A DNA stretch of 64,000 nucleotides from Sporodiniella umbellata. Its lineage: Eukaryota; Mucoromycota; Mucoromycetes; Mucorales; Rhizopodaceae. The stretch covers positions 1-64,000 of the forward strand of contig JAIXMR010000010.1 of assembly GCA_025677835.1 (NCBI GenBank), written 5' to 3'. Shown piece after piece: positions 53,182-64,000 of this stretch (position 1 is the first letter of the stretch; every line of letters begins with the position of its first letter). A program made the position numbers and the translations under genes. The notes beneath the pieces are model-generated. The model was not told where the DNA came from. It was given only the letters and a program-made list of their open reading frames with translations, and did not search any database.

Positions 53182-55791
53182 AGCTAGATCTATTCCTTGT
53201 GTCACACTGAAAGCAGTAGTAGAACGTTATAAGAACCTTATGTTATCAAACAAAAAGCAAGAACCTCTTTTTGTCCAAACATTACAACATTTTCGGAAAT
53301 ATCACTATCAGAATTTATGTCACGAATAGTTTTTTTCGCTTGGTTTAGTCAGAATATAACAAGTGTAGCTTCATTTTGTATAGTTTGAGAACTATATTCT
53401 TTGCACTTTGTAACCTTTAAGCTTATTTCTAAAACCCCGCTCGCTTCCCTCTTCCTGAGAGAACAGTATTTTACTCACAGACAGTCTAGAGCTACTACAC
53501 TTGAAAGGTCTTGCTCTGTAAAAGCCTTGATAGCCTTTGATCCTTGAGCTGCAAAACGCCTTTCGTACAAAGGGTCAATCGTACATAGAAATAGCCATCC
53601 ATAATATCTACAGTGAAGCGCTATCAACCTAGTACTAAAAAATCAAACGCACTGCTTTTTAAGCCTCAAACAGTTAATAATGCTATAACAGGTCTCAACC
53701 AATTTAATCAACCAAAGAATAAGAGAGGCCGTTGTTTAAAATATAGCTTTATTTGATTTAACTACCAATGACTATATTAGCAGTAACATTTTGTCTGGTT
53801 TCTTTTTTAAAAAAAAAAAAAAAAAAAAATCAGTCTGTAGAGCACCCTTCTTTAAAATTTTGTAGTATCCCTGCTTAGAGCTCATACTTATCCTAAACGT
53901 CGCTTTAGTAACAAAAAGTGATGGAAGCTGTAAATGCGTTCTATAAACACCCTTCGAATACTTTGCGTCTTCCTAATCCTTTATCGTAAAATTGTATATA
54001 CCTTTAATAATATTGTACCCTAGTCATTCTGATTCAGACTGTCGACCTTTCTCCCTTTTTCTATAAAATCCATAACACTTGGAATCAACATTTATGTTTT
54101 TTGTGAGTATGCTGAGTAAATGCAATGTTTATATATCCATGCTACTTAATTCCATGCTATAACAAGTTTCATTCTTGTGAAATTTTATTGTATGCTATTT
54201 TTTAACAGCTTTCAAAATAAAGTTAGTTTTCTTTTTCTTGCGTCGTACCTTTTAATAAGCCATCTGTCCCATAATCGTGTTTGTATTCTTTATGTTGTGG
54301 CTGTGTTGTTTTATGTATTTTTATACAGAATGTGCTTATCATTGACAATAAGCATGTAAAACAGTCAACTGTCAATAAGACATACTTGGTGCTCAGCATA
54401 AGTATGCCTAGAGTTTTGAAAAAGATTTCAGAAAAAGAAGCTGAATGAAATAATATTTCTGTAGCTTCATAGATTTAGCAAAGGAGCTTTTTGATTCTTT
54501 TTAAAGATACAACTAAGCTCAATAGCGCTTTTTAACCTCTTGTAGCTGTACTACCTCATACCTATATTGCAAAGCAAGACATTCCTTAAAAGGCTGAATC
54601 TATTGACTTAAATCGCTTTATTTGAATTAATACAGGCTACTTTAGACACGTGAAATATGCTCTCTAGTGTTGAACAACCTTATTTTTTAAAAAAAAAATT
54701 ACAAGCCAAATCAAAAGACACAAAAAAAACTATAAGAGACGGCAGAATACAAAAGTAACACATCATTCTTTCCATATTTATACAGTGTCATCTTTTTTAG
54801 TACAAACTATAGAAAAATATGCAAAGTCGTTTTTAGAAAAGTATGTACAAAATTTTACACTTGACTTCAAATTCTATCCAGATTTAGGAAAGTTTAAACG
54901 TCTCGAGTGATTTCAAGAACTATCATGTTTTGTTATAATGTCTAAGCTTTTTAAAAAAAAAAGGTTGTATTTACACTTCCATTACGTCTACCGGCTTAGA
55001 CTGACACACTCCAAGTAAAATGAAACCGGGCAGTTCATTTCTCTATAACCTGAAATACGTTAGAACATACATTACACATACTTTTTCTTATCTCTGTACT
55101 AGTCTACTATTTTATGCGTGCCTTATAGACTGACTGTCTTCTCAGTCTACAACTTTCTCATTAATAAAAAAAGAAAAAAAATCCCACAAGTGATTTTATC
55201 TCCCAATTCGGAAATGCGCTACACGCACAGATTTGTCAGAATAGATTCACAATGACAGTCGGTGTTTTTTTATTCTGAAATGCCGTAAGTCGGTGTGCGT
55301 GAGAAATTGTTCTCGAATTTCATAGTTGGTTAGAGGATGGTTGTTCATCTAAAGTAACTGCAAAAAATGTAAATATATACTTAAACGCTTAGTGAGCACA
55401 AAATAGGGAAAAAAATATAGTTCTTTGAACTGTACTTGTCCTAAAACACAAACAAACAAACTTTTAATTACATCAAAGTTCTTATCAAAGCCAATCGGAG
55501 TGTTGGGCTAAGGCTCTTGGATCCTGCATACTGGTCTGAGGGTAGGAATGACTAATAAAAAGGTACTTCCTATATTCTGCAAGCTATTTTTCTCCCATCA
55601 TGACTTCTTTATAGATTAAGGCTAATTTTAATTGGTCTTGATTTGTCACTGAATTATAAAGTGTAGACAGCTACTTCATTTAACTGGCCCTGGTTTACCA
55701 TGCGACTTTAAAGTATATAAACCCTACAGTTTTCTTCTTATTCCACTTCTCAAACATAAACACGGAATCCGAATCGTACAATATCTCCAAA
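53118..55791. other. Intergenic region, no gene seen
   Basis: About 2.7 kb between the divergent MGS1 (-) and amine oxidase (+) genes. It begins with A40 (53141-53180) and is otherwise AT-rich with only short, unconvincing frames. One small plus frame (53206-53328: a basic peptide KAVVERYKNLM..) looks coding-like but is isolated. No tRNA or snRNA pattern was seen. Confidence 0.5.
55714..55720 (+). promoter_or_regulatory. TATA box of the amine oxidase gene
   Basis: TATATAA about 72 nt upstream of the ATG at 55792, with a pyrimidine-rich leader between. The spacing is right for a regulated, TATA-dependent fungal promoter. Start site not mapped. Confidence 0.6.
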
Positions 55792-57969
55792 ATGTCTGCC
55801 ATCAAAGAAACGAAAACCGTTACTGCTGCTAAACCTGTACAGGAATACCACCCTTTAGATCAACTTTCAAGTGAAGAAATCTCTTATGTTGCTACAGTTG
55901 TTCGTCAAGCCCAAAATAAAATGGAGTTTGCATTCAACACTATTACTTTAAAGGAGCCCAAGAAGGAAGAGCTACTTTCTTTTCTCGGTTGGGACACCTC
56001 CAAACCTCGTATGAAGTACATCGAGCGTGAAGCGCTTGTAGTCGTTTTGGAAAAGAAAACAATGAAATGTTATGAAGGCATTGTATCTTTGACTCATAGA
56101 AAGCTCAAAAGCTGGAACTATATACCAGATGTACAGCCTATTTTGACAATAGACGAAATGTTTGAAGTTGAGGAGCTCATCCTGAAAAGTGAATTGGTGC
56201 ATAATGAGTGTTTGGAATTAGGTATTACTGATATGAAGTCCGTTTTTTCTGACCCTTGGGCCATCGCTCGTCACGTTTCTCATCCTGGACGCGAAAAACG
56301 AATGATGCAAGCCTTAATGTACATGCGTACTTGTGAAGATGACAACCAATACGCCCATCCTTTAGACTTTGTTCCTATCATTGGTAACAGTCCCTAACAA
56401 AAAAAAAAAAAAAGAAGGTATTAACTTTGAGTTATAGACGTTGGTAAAATGGAAGTCATTTCTATTGAGCGTATTAAGCCTAGGGACTCTACATTCACTC
56501 GTCCTACCATCCCATTAGATAATCACAACTTTTTGCCTGAATTTATTGGGGAAGAAAACTTCAGAAAGGACATCAAGCCCATCATCGTACAACAGCCTCA
56601 GGGTGTGTCTTTTACTGTTAATGGCAACGAAATCGATTGGCAAAAATGGAATATGCGTATTTCCATGAATTATCGCGAGGGTCTAGTCATCCACAATGTG
56701 AGTTATCAAGATGGTGCTGAAAAGCGCCCCTTATTTTATCGTATTTCTCTTTCCGAAATGGTAGTCCCTTATGCCGACCCACATTCGCCACACTACCGTA
56801 AGCATGCATTCGATGTAGGAGAGTATGGTCTTGGTCTCTGTACAAACACACTTGCATTGGGATGTGATTGTCTTGGATCGATCTATTATTTTGATGCTAT
56901 CTTTAATGATAGTGAAGGCAAACCTTACGAAGTCCCCAATGCTATTTGTCTGCACGAAGAAGATGCCGGCATTCTTTTCAAACATACAGACTACAGAAAC
57001 GGCCGAGCTCACACTGCTCGCTCTCGACGTTTGGTCATTTCACAAATTGTAACAGGTAAATGTACTTTCAAAAAAAAAGTGAAAAAAACCACTCTGCACC
57101 TTTTTCTTGCTAACTTTTTTTCTAATACAGTTGCCAATTATGACTACGGTCTCTATTATTACTTTTATCAAGACGGCTCCTTCCAATACGAAGTGAAAGC
57201 TACAGGAGAGCTAAATACCCATGTCTTGGCTGAAGACGAAACACCTGGCGATTTCGGTGTCATGGTTGCCCCTCAAATCAATGCTCAACATCATCAACAC
57301 TTTTTTACCATGCGTATTGATCCTATGATTGACGGTGTAAACAATACAATTGCCAAGGTTGACGTGGAAAAAGTGCCTTATCCTACTGGTCACCCAAAAA
57401 ATGTCTTTGGTAATGGTTTCCAAGCCAAGACTACCGTATTACGTGACACCATCGAAGGCCAACAGACAGCCAATTATGAAACAGCTCGCTTCTGGAAAAT
57501 TATGAACGAAAACAGAATTCATCCCTATACTAAGGCTCCTGTAGCTTGGAAGCTAACTAGCGGAAGCCAGACTCCCTTATTTGCTCAAAATGACTCTGTA
57601 GTGGGTGAGCGAGCTGGGTTTGCCAAGAAGGCTCTCTGGGTAACTCCTTATAACGAACAACAAATGTTTGCTGGTGGTTTCTATTGCAATCAGTCTTCAG
57701 GAGAAGACAATGTAGAAAACTGGGCTAAATCTGGCGACGATATTGTAAACAAAGATGTCGTGCTCTGGTTTACTTTCGGCGTAACACATTTACCCCGTGT
57801 AGAGGACTTCCCAGTCATGCCTGTCGAGATGTGCGGTTTTTCGATTAAACCCTGTAATTTCTTTATGGCTAATCCTGCTTTGGATGTACCTCCTACCAAC
57901 AAAAAGATCAATCATTCTGTAAATGCAAAGGCACCGGCTCAATCAGACTGCTGCTCCAATAAGCTTTAA
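55792..57969 (+). CDS. Copper amine oxidase (topaquinone)
   Basis: Three exons (55792-56383, 56438-57055, 57131-57969), 682 aa. Oxidises primary amines to aldehydes, H2O2 and ammonia, allowing amines as nitrogen source. Catalytic aspartate in FDVGEYGLG, the topaquinone tyrosine (Y407) in TVANYDYG, copper ligands in the HHQHFF motif and GVTHLPRVEDFPVMP, and the disulphide/cysteine region NTLALGCDCLG. The second intron splits the TVANYD motif exactly at its first valine codon. A conserved fold from N2/N3 domains is visible (ELLSFLGWD). The C-terminal tail ends QSDCCSNKL, which lacks a clear peroxisomal SKL but is SKL-like (NKL), so targeting is uncertain. Confidence 0.96.
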
Positions 57970-60280
57970 TCGACAAAACATACATACATACACATACACA
58001 CACACACACATATATATATATACATATATATATACATCCATACTTGACAAAAACTAGCAGCAAATATCAATAAAACTTGAAACATATTTAAATATCCCAT
58101 ATTACCCCTAAGATATTGATGTCTAATGTTTACAATTATATATATACATATTTTTTTTTTTTTTGACTTTTTTTTTCCAAGTTGCAATAGTCTGCAACTC
58201 TTCAGAAAAGAAAAAAGAAAAAAAAAGAAAAAAGAAGCATCAGAATGTACTGCATGCGATACTTTGCTCCTTTGTTTTTGTTGCCCTTTCCTGATGCACC
58301 ACCTTTTTTTGTTGTTCTTTCTTTGATCTCATTTTTTCTTCATCAAAAGCCATGGTAAATCAGAAATAAAAAAAAATGACATTTTATGCTAACGATCTTG
58401 TAGTATATATTGTGTATTTTTGTTACTTGCATTGTTTTCTTCAACTTGTTACTGGGGACAAGGAAGATGTTGGGTGGATTTGCAACAACCTCATTGGCTT
58501 GATGCTCGAGAAAATTCAACTGCAACTTTTGGGCAAGGAGAAGGGTGGTGGAATTGGAAGTTGACTTTGCTCAATGGGCAGTAAATGCCCCTGTTTATTT
58601 TGCTCTTTTTTTTTTTTTTTTTGCATCAACCTTTTTATTTAATTCATACAGACGTTAGAAGCATACAACTCAATTTATAAAACTTGAATAAAGCGTAGAA
58701 ATAAATACAAGCCAACATTGACTCGAAATAAAAAATTTTTTAGTAACGATTCAAAAGCCAAGTAAAGGCTGCATAGGCAAACTGTGTTTACTCGTCTGTC
58801 AATAAGACATACGGTATTTCAGACTAGTCCTTATTTAGCTATGTTTTTTTTTATATAACAGTGTGTCATATGCTCTATCATTGTGATCCTAAGCATTTCC
58901 TAGTGACTCTAAGATGCCAAACCTGCTTTTGTTATGATCTACAGCCTTTATTTAAATGTCATCTGTACTAAACTAACTCAAAAGGTGTAAAATGTGGAGA
59001 TATGTATGTCATATGTTACTACATTATTTTGATACGTTTGAGACTTTTTCTTTTCTCACGTCATCCCCCAAAACAGCTGATCCCAAAGTAAAGGGTTCCA
59101 ATTATCTGTAAGCAATATTATGCCATGCTTATTCGGTTCAAGGATTGTGCATTGTTTTTATGCCCTATTTTTCTTTAGCCAAACCAAAGCAATTGATATG
59201 TTATGGTCGCTTGCAGTTAAAGCCATGATCTTGTCAATATACAGTATATTACAGACACTATATGTAGAGAAGCTATTATAAGCATTGGATTATGAAAGAG
59301 AAAAAAAAAAACAAGTCTGTTTTGGCTCTTGGGAACTCTCTTCGTTTTGCGTTTGGCAATTCCTTAAGAATCAAGCCATATTGTTTGGTAGGCAAGCTTT
59401 ATGACGTTTGGTTGAAAGGTCGCCAAAAAAGGGTTGGCATGCAGATGACAGACTGAGTCAGAATTAAAAGTGGGTAAGGTTGTTAAAATCTATTCTGTTT
59501 CTGAGTTTGTACTGCTGACTTTAATAGCTCCCAAAGCCCCGAAGAAAAAAGCAAAAGCCAGATAATTGGATTCCGTTTTTCTCAGTAAGAAAAAGTCTCT
59601 TGATTAAACTGTAAAAGCCACGAGCAAGCAAAGGAGGCTTAATATTTAGATATCAAAATGTGTAAACATAATAATTCCTTAATTGGAAACTCAGACTTGT
59701 ACCTCACCGGATGAGGATCAAAGGCAGACAGTAAAACTAACTAGAGTCACGGGCTGGTATGCCATTATTGTCGGCAAGCATATAAAACGCTCAGTATAGA
59801 ACATATTCCGTGTTTTCTACAACTTTATGTTTTACAACCTTTGACTTATTGAGCAGCAAATTGTTCCTTGCCTCTTTTCGGATAAGGTCTAGCTGAGACT
59901 CCACACAGACGGGATGACAGGTAGCACTGTGTAACTCAGGTCATTGGTCAAGAGATGAAAATAGGTGCGAGGATTAGAATATTTTGCAAAGGTTTTTAAA
60001 ATGTAGATAAGAACATCTATCGATTCCCCCTCTTATTCTTTTTCCTTGTATCTATAGACGTTTGTATTACTAGATGCAAACAAAGAAGAAAACATTGAAG
60101 TATGCCTTTAACTTCCACTGCCCCTTTTTTTCTTCCACTTTGTTTTCAATCTCCTTTTGAAACACTAGGGCATTTCATTGTACCTTTTTTTTTCTTGTTT
60201 TTGTTTTTGTTTTTTACTTCTTTTCTCGAAATAAAAACCAGAGAACAGAGAATAGGAAGAGAGAAAGAAAAAGATCTGGC
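57970..60280. other. Intergenic region with TA/CA repeats
   Basis: Starts with CA/TA microsatellites (57979-58035), then AT-rich DNA with T/A tracts. No reading frame over about 70 codons is convincing. Upstream of kinesin (60179-60235) lies a long pyrimidine tract. No further features were recognised. Confidence 0.5.
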
Positions 60281-63200
60281 ATGTCAGGGAATAATATCAA
60301 AGTAGTTTGTCGTTTTAGACCACAGAACAGTTTGGAAATTAGGGAAGGAGGTGTCCCAATCGTTGAAATAGAGGAAGGCACTCAATTGACACTTACGGTA
60401 ACTAACTACTGAATGTCAGCTGAGAAAAAATAAAAAAAAAAAGCCCTAAGTAGTTTCTAAATAGGGTGAAAGTACCAGTCGATTTGCCTTTGATAAGGTG
60501 TTTGGAACCAACACAGATCAACAAGATGTTTTTCAATACTCCATTAAAAGCATTGTAGATGGTTAGGTTAATTTCTTGTTTTTTTTTTTAGAAGAAAAAA
60601 GCTAATGCACAGAATTAGATGTTACGGCTGGCTATAACGGTACCGTGTTTGCTTATGGTCAAACTGGATCGGGTAAAACATATACTATGATGGTAATTCA
60701 TAACTATGAGTGCATCCAAGACACCTCCTAATATATTTAATATATAAAAAACAGGGATCGGATATTGATGATGAGAAATCAAAGGGTATCATCCCACGTA
60801 TTGTCGAGCAAATCTTTACAAGCATCAACGACTCACCAAGCAATATTGAATTTACTGTTCAAGTATCCTATATGGAAATATATATGGAGCGCGTTCGCGA
60901 TTTACTCAATCGTAATGATTAAATCAGAGAAATGTTGAGATATGTCTAATGCGACCAATAGCTTCCAGCGACAATTTAGCTATTCATGAAGACAAGTCCC
61001 GTGGTGTCTATGTCAAAGGTCTATATGAGATATATGTAGCCAACCGAGACGAAGTTTATACTGTGATGAAGAACGGTGGTTCTAACCGGGTTGTCGCCTA
61101 TACAAGTGAGTTGATCTTTCATTTAGAAGAAGAAGAAAAAAAAAGACTCATATACATGCACAGATATGAACGCTGAGAGCTCTCGTTCTCATTCTATCTT
61201 TGTGATCACCATCACTCAAAAAAACTTGGATACGGGTGCTGCGAAAAGTGGCAAACTCTACTTGGTTGATTTGGCAGGTTCAGAAAAAGTGGGTAAAACA
61301 GGGGCCTCTGGCCAAACGCTTGAAGAGGCCAAGAAGATCAACAAGTCTTTGACTGCTCTCGGCATGGTCATTAACTCACTCACTGATGGAAAAGTAAGTG
61401 GTTTTTTTTTCTTAAAAAAAGGATGAAGAGCTTACTTTTTCTGGGCCAACAAAAAAAAAAAAAAAAAAAGTCAAGCCATATTCCTTATCGCGATTCGAAA
61501 TTGACACGTATCTTGCAAGAATCTTTGGGCGGTAATTCGCGTACTACATTAATAATCAACTGTTCGCCTTCTTCTTTCAACGAAGCAGAGACAATATCTA
61601 CCTTACGATTTGGTATGCGTGCCAAGTCGATCAAGAACAAGGCCAAGGTCAACTCAGACTTATCTCCTGCAGAGCTCAAGGTTCTATTGAAAAAAGCAAA
61701 GACCGAGACAGTAACTTTTCAAGCTTATATTGCAGCCTTAGAGGAGGAGGTCAACATCTGGCGTGGCGGGGCTGTAGTCCCTCCCGATCAATGGGTGACG
61801 CTGAGTAAGGTTAGCAAGGGTGATTTCACAGGACTCACTTCGGGTTTGAGATCGCCAGTGACAGGGAATTCTCGACCCAATACGCCTTTGGTTATTTTGG
61901 AAAAGGATGAACGCGAAGAACTTTTGAAACGAGAGAACGAGCTCATGGACCAGATTTCCGAGAAAGAAACCGAGATAAGTCAATGCATAGAAGTGATGAA
62001 CGCGTTGAAAAAAGAGCACATCTACATGCAGGCGCAAGAGTCTTCTCTCTCCAAGGAAAACCAACAGATGGCTACTCAGCTGGATGAAGTCAAATATCAG
62101 CTTCAGAATATAGAATTTAAAAATAGAGAAAACGAGATTTATGTGGATTGTTTAAAAGAAGAAAACCGAGAGCTTCAAACAGAGCTTGATGATCTCAAAA
62201 AGACGCTAGAGGAAGTGCGTCAAGCTCATAGAGAGAGCGCAGACCATCAAAAGAAAAAGGCCGAAAGAGTAGCAGAGATGATGAGCAGTTTGGATGTCTC
62301 TGTAAGTAAAATGGTACACGCAATGAGTGAAGAGGGAACTGACCTTGTTAAAACAGAGCGAAATCAGCAAAAAGGAGCGCCAGATTCGAGACTCTGCCAT
62401 TAAAATCGAAAGAGAGACGACTCACACGCCAAGTACCAACGAGCTTGCCAACATTCGACAGGATCTTGCAGATTCACAGATCTTACTGGACCAGCATAGA
62501 AAAACGATTGAAAGTCTCAAACAGGAAAAGCTGTCACTCGAACAAAAAAAGACAGAGCTTGACAAACAATCAACGATTCTGGAGAGCGATTGTCAGAAAT
62601 TGGTAGACGAAGCATCTGCAAAGAGGGAAGCCTCTGAGCAAAGAAAGAGCCAGATTGAAAACGAAACGAATGAGATAAAGGTATTGAGTGAGAACGGTGG
62701 ATGAAAAGTGATGCTAAAAGAGTTCTCTATAGAATAAGCTAGAAAACGAATATGATTTGATGATAAAGGAGAGACAGGAAGCGGCACAAAAGCTCAAGAC
62801 GGATATTAGCGATAAGGCAGAAGTTATTGTTCAACTCTCTGAGGCGATGCAGTCACTCAAAGAAGCCAATCAAAGACTTTATGAAGCGCTAAACGAACAA
62901 TGTACAAAAAGTGATGCTGTCAGTGCGTGCGAAAGGGAAGTTGATAGTATGCGCCAAGCGATGGCCAAAGAGCTGGCAGACTTTGAGGTAGCGAAGAAAA
63001 CCTTGATGCGCGACCTGCAAGTTCGCTATGAGAAAGTGACGGAGTTGGAAACGACTATTGATGAGTCGCGAGAACTCCATATGAATGTGTTGAAAAACAC
63101 AAACAGTAAGGCTCAACAACAAAAACTGGCTATTTTGGAGCACAATATCGAAAAACTTAAACATGTTCAGAAGCAGGTAAGCCAAAGCAAGGTAGTTTAT

Positions 63201-63584
63201 TAGCATCTAAATCAAGATACTGCTTAGCTTGTGGAAAAGAACTCGGCTCTGAAGAAAGAAGTGACTGTTTCCGAACGTAAACTTAATGCAAGAAACGAAA
63301 GAATCCAAAGCCTGGAAGCGCTACTTGCGGAAGCTCATGAAAAGCTAATGAGACAGAATCTCAAGTTTGAAGAACAGTTAAAGGTGGCCAAGAACCGTCT
63401 CGAACAAGCCAAAGCTCAAAGACCGCACAACATGATTACTACCGGTTTTGGGCGAGTAGCCAAACCTCTTCGCGGTGGAGCAGCGACTCCCGGAGCAACA
63501 GAGGATGAGGAAGACATGCCTGTTTCACCTGCGGATAAAAACAAACGCACCTCTTGGATTTCAGGGCTAATGAGATCAAGATAA
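60281..63584 (+). CDS. KHC: Kinesin-1 heavy chain (conventional kinesin)
   Basis: Plus-end-directed microtubule motor for organelle and vesicle transport in hyphae. Ten exons (60281-60397, 60465-60561, 60619-60692, 60755-60911, 60962-61105, 61164-61393, 61471-62301, 62357-62680, 62739-63176, 63228-63584), 922 aa, close to the 928 aa of Neurospora Nkin. Motor: [10 protein letters not shown]-loop GQTGSGKT (85-92), [28 protein letters not shown] switch [14 protein letters not shown] switch [15 protein letters not shown] neck and long coiled-coil follow, ending in the fungal tail segment about residues 850-905. The C-terminal part holds the cargo region and basic stretch [10 protein letters not shown]; the IAK-type tail inhibitor was not found. 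Confidence 0.97.
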
Positions 63585-63915
63585 ACGTATACCCCCACCT
63601 TCGTATATATGCACACACACACACATATATATATATATATAGATATCTACCTATCTACTTATACTGTCACACACACACATAGATATAGATATATAAATAT
63701 ATATCCATACTATCTCACTCACATATATATATATATATTGGTATATACTTTAAAATTAATCGTTTCACTTTGTACATCTTTTTTTTTTTCTGTTTCTTTT
63801 CTTTCTTTTTGGTTTTTTCTTTTGATTTCTGGTTTTTCAAAATATTATATTATCGTTATTAAAGGCGTTCTGTTTGTTTTTTTTTCTTTTTTTTCTTTCT
63901 TGTTTTGTTTGAAAA
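63585..63915. repeat. TA/CA microsatellites and pyrimidine tract downstream of kinesin
   Basis: Mixed (CA)n, (TA)n and GATA-like repeats at about 63604-63740, then T-rich DNA to 63910. Lies between the convergent kinesin (+) and the partial gene at the right edge (-). Confidence 0.8.
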
Positions 63916-64000
63916 CTATTGAGGAGTATTCAAGACTTGATCTAAGATATCGTTCAAGCCATCGACTAGTTCTGGCCAGCCCCCGAGCGCTTCCATAACA
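63916..64000 (-). CDS. 3' end of an unidentified gene (truncated at right edge)
   Basis: Minus strand: an open frame reads VMEALGGWPELVDGLNDILD then QVLNTPQ and a TAG stop (63918-63916), and it is open to the window edge. The codon pattern and sense-like composition suggest real coding sequence, but 28 residues are too few for family assignment. The gene is convergent with kinesin. Confidence 0.5.
   Translation of the reverse strand, partial: VMEALGGWPELVDGLNDILDQVLNTPQ

Noticed and set aside
53063..53329. Plus-strand frame containing a poly-Lys run
   Set aside because: Mostly translation of the A40 tract; overlaps the MGS1 5' exon region on the opposite strand.

Overview
This is a nuclear segment from a filamentous fungus, most likely an early-diverging mucoromycote (Mucorales-like). 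The evidence is many short GT-AG introns (about 36-200 nt), AT-rich intergenic DNA with very long A/T homopolymers, a kinesin-1 of typical fungal length, genes usually lost in yeasts (BuGZ/ZNF207, tripeptidyl-peptidase II, a MEAK7-like TLDc protein), and a decayed reading frame resembling a lineage-expanded Mucorales family. Species assignment is inference; no rRNA, tRNA, CRISPR or organellar sequence was seen.

Layout: 1-703 5' part of a CAMK-type kinase (-); 970-2323 BuGZ (-); 2.3-6.2 kb without a recognisable gene; 6257-10466 TPP II (+); 10596-11759 arrestin-like (-); 11.8-14.4 kb mostly non-coding with a decayed family member; 14379-16164 ATP sulfurylase (-); 16.2-18.8 kb non-coding; 18834-20740 MFS transporter (+); 20866-21669 RRP1 (-), divergent from 21938-22306 MRPL31 (+); 22709-23982 MADS-box factor (-); 25339-26833 RAI1 (-); 26894-28243 MEAK7-like TLDc (-); 28351-28973 SWS1-like SWIM protein (+); 29953-31625 Kelch protein (+); 31731-33168 enolase (-); 34806-35914 GGC1 carrier (-); 36307-37407 nitronate monooxygenase (-); 37918-38938 Pep12-like syntaxin (+); 39316-41593 eIF3b (+); 41766-43305 DAHP synthase (-); 43886-45150 glucosamine-6-phosphate deaminase (-); 45572-46039 TOM22 (+); 46529-47196 ornithine decarboxylase antizyme (+); 47320-48206 REV7 (+); 48248-50231 Sec7/PH ARF-GEF (-); 50434-51003 MED11 (+); 51052-53117 MGS1/WRNIP1 (-); 53.1-55.8 kb non-coding; 55792-57969 copper amine oxidase (+); 58.0-60.3 kb non-coding; 60281-63584 kinesin-1 (+); 63916-64000 3' end of an unidentified gene (-).

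The genes are ordinary housekeeping and regulatory functions with no operon-like logic. Small thematic groups exist: ribosome biogenesis (RRP1/MRPL31/eIF3b), genome maintenance (SWS1, REV7, MGS1) and mitochondrial import or transport (GGC1, TOM22). Exon models were built by hand. In almost every model the coding exons sum to a multiple of three and rejoin recognisable conserved motifs.

The most striking item is the antizyme gene. Its two reading frames can only be joined by +1 programmed ribosomal frameshifting at an unusual AUG-UGA site. Other points worth a second look are a Sec7 domain lacking its first half, two candidate GC-AG introns, stop-free introns whose length is a multiple of three in the syntaxin and MGS1 genes, and T/A homopolymer blocks between convergent genes.
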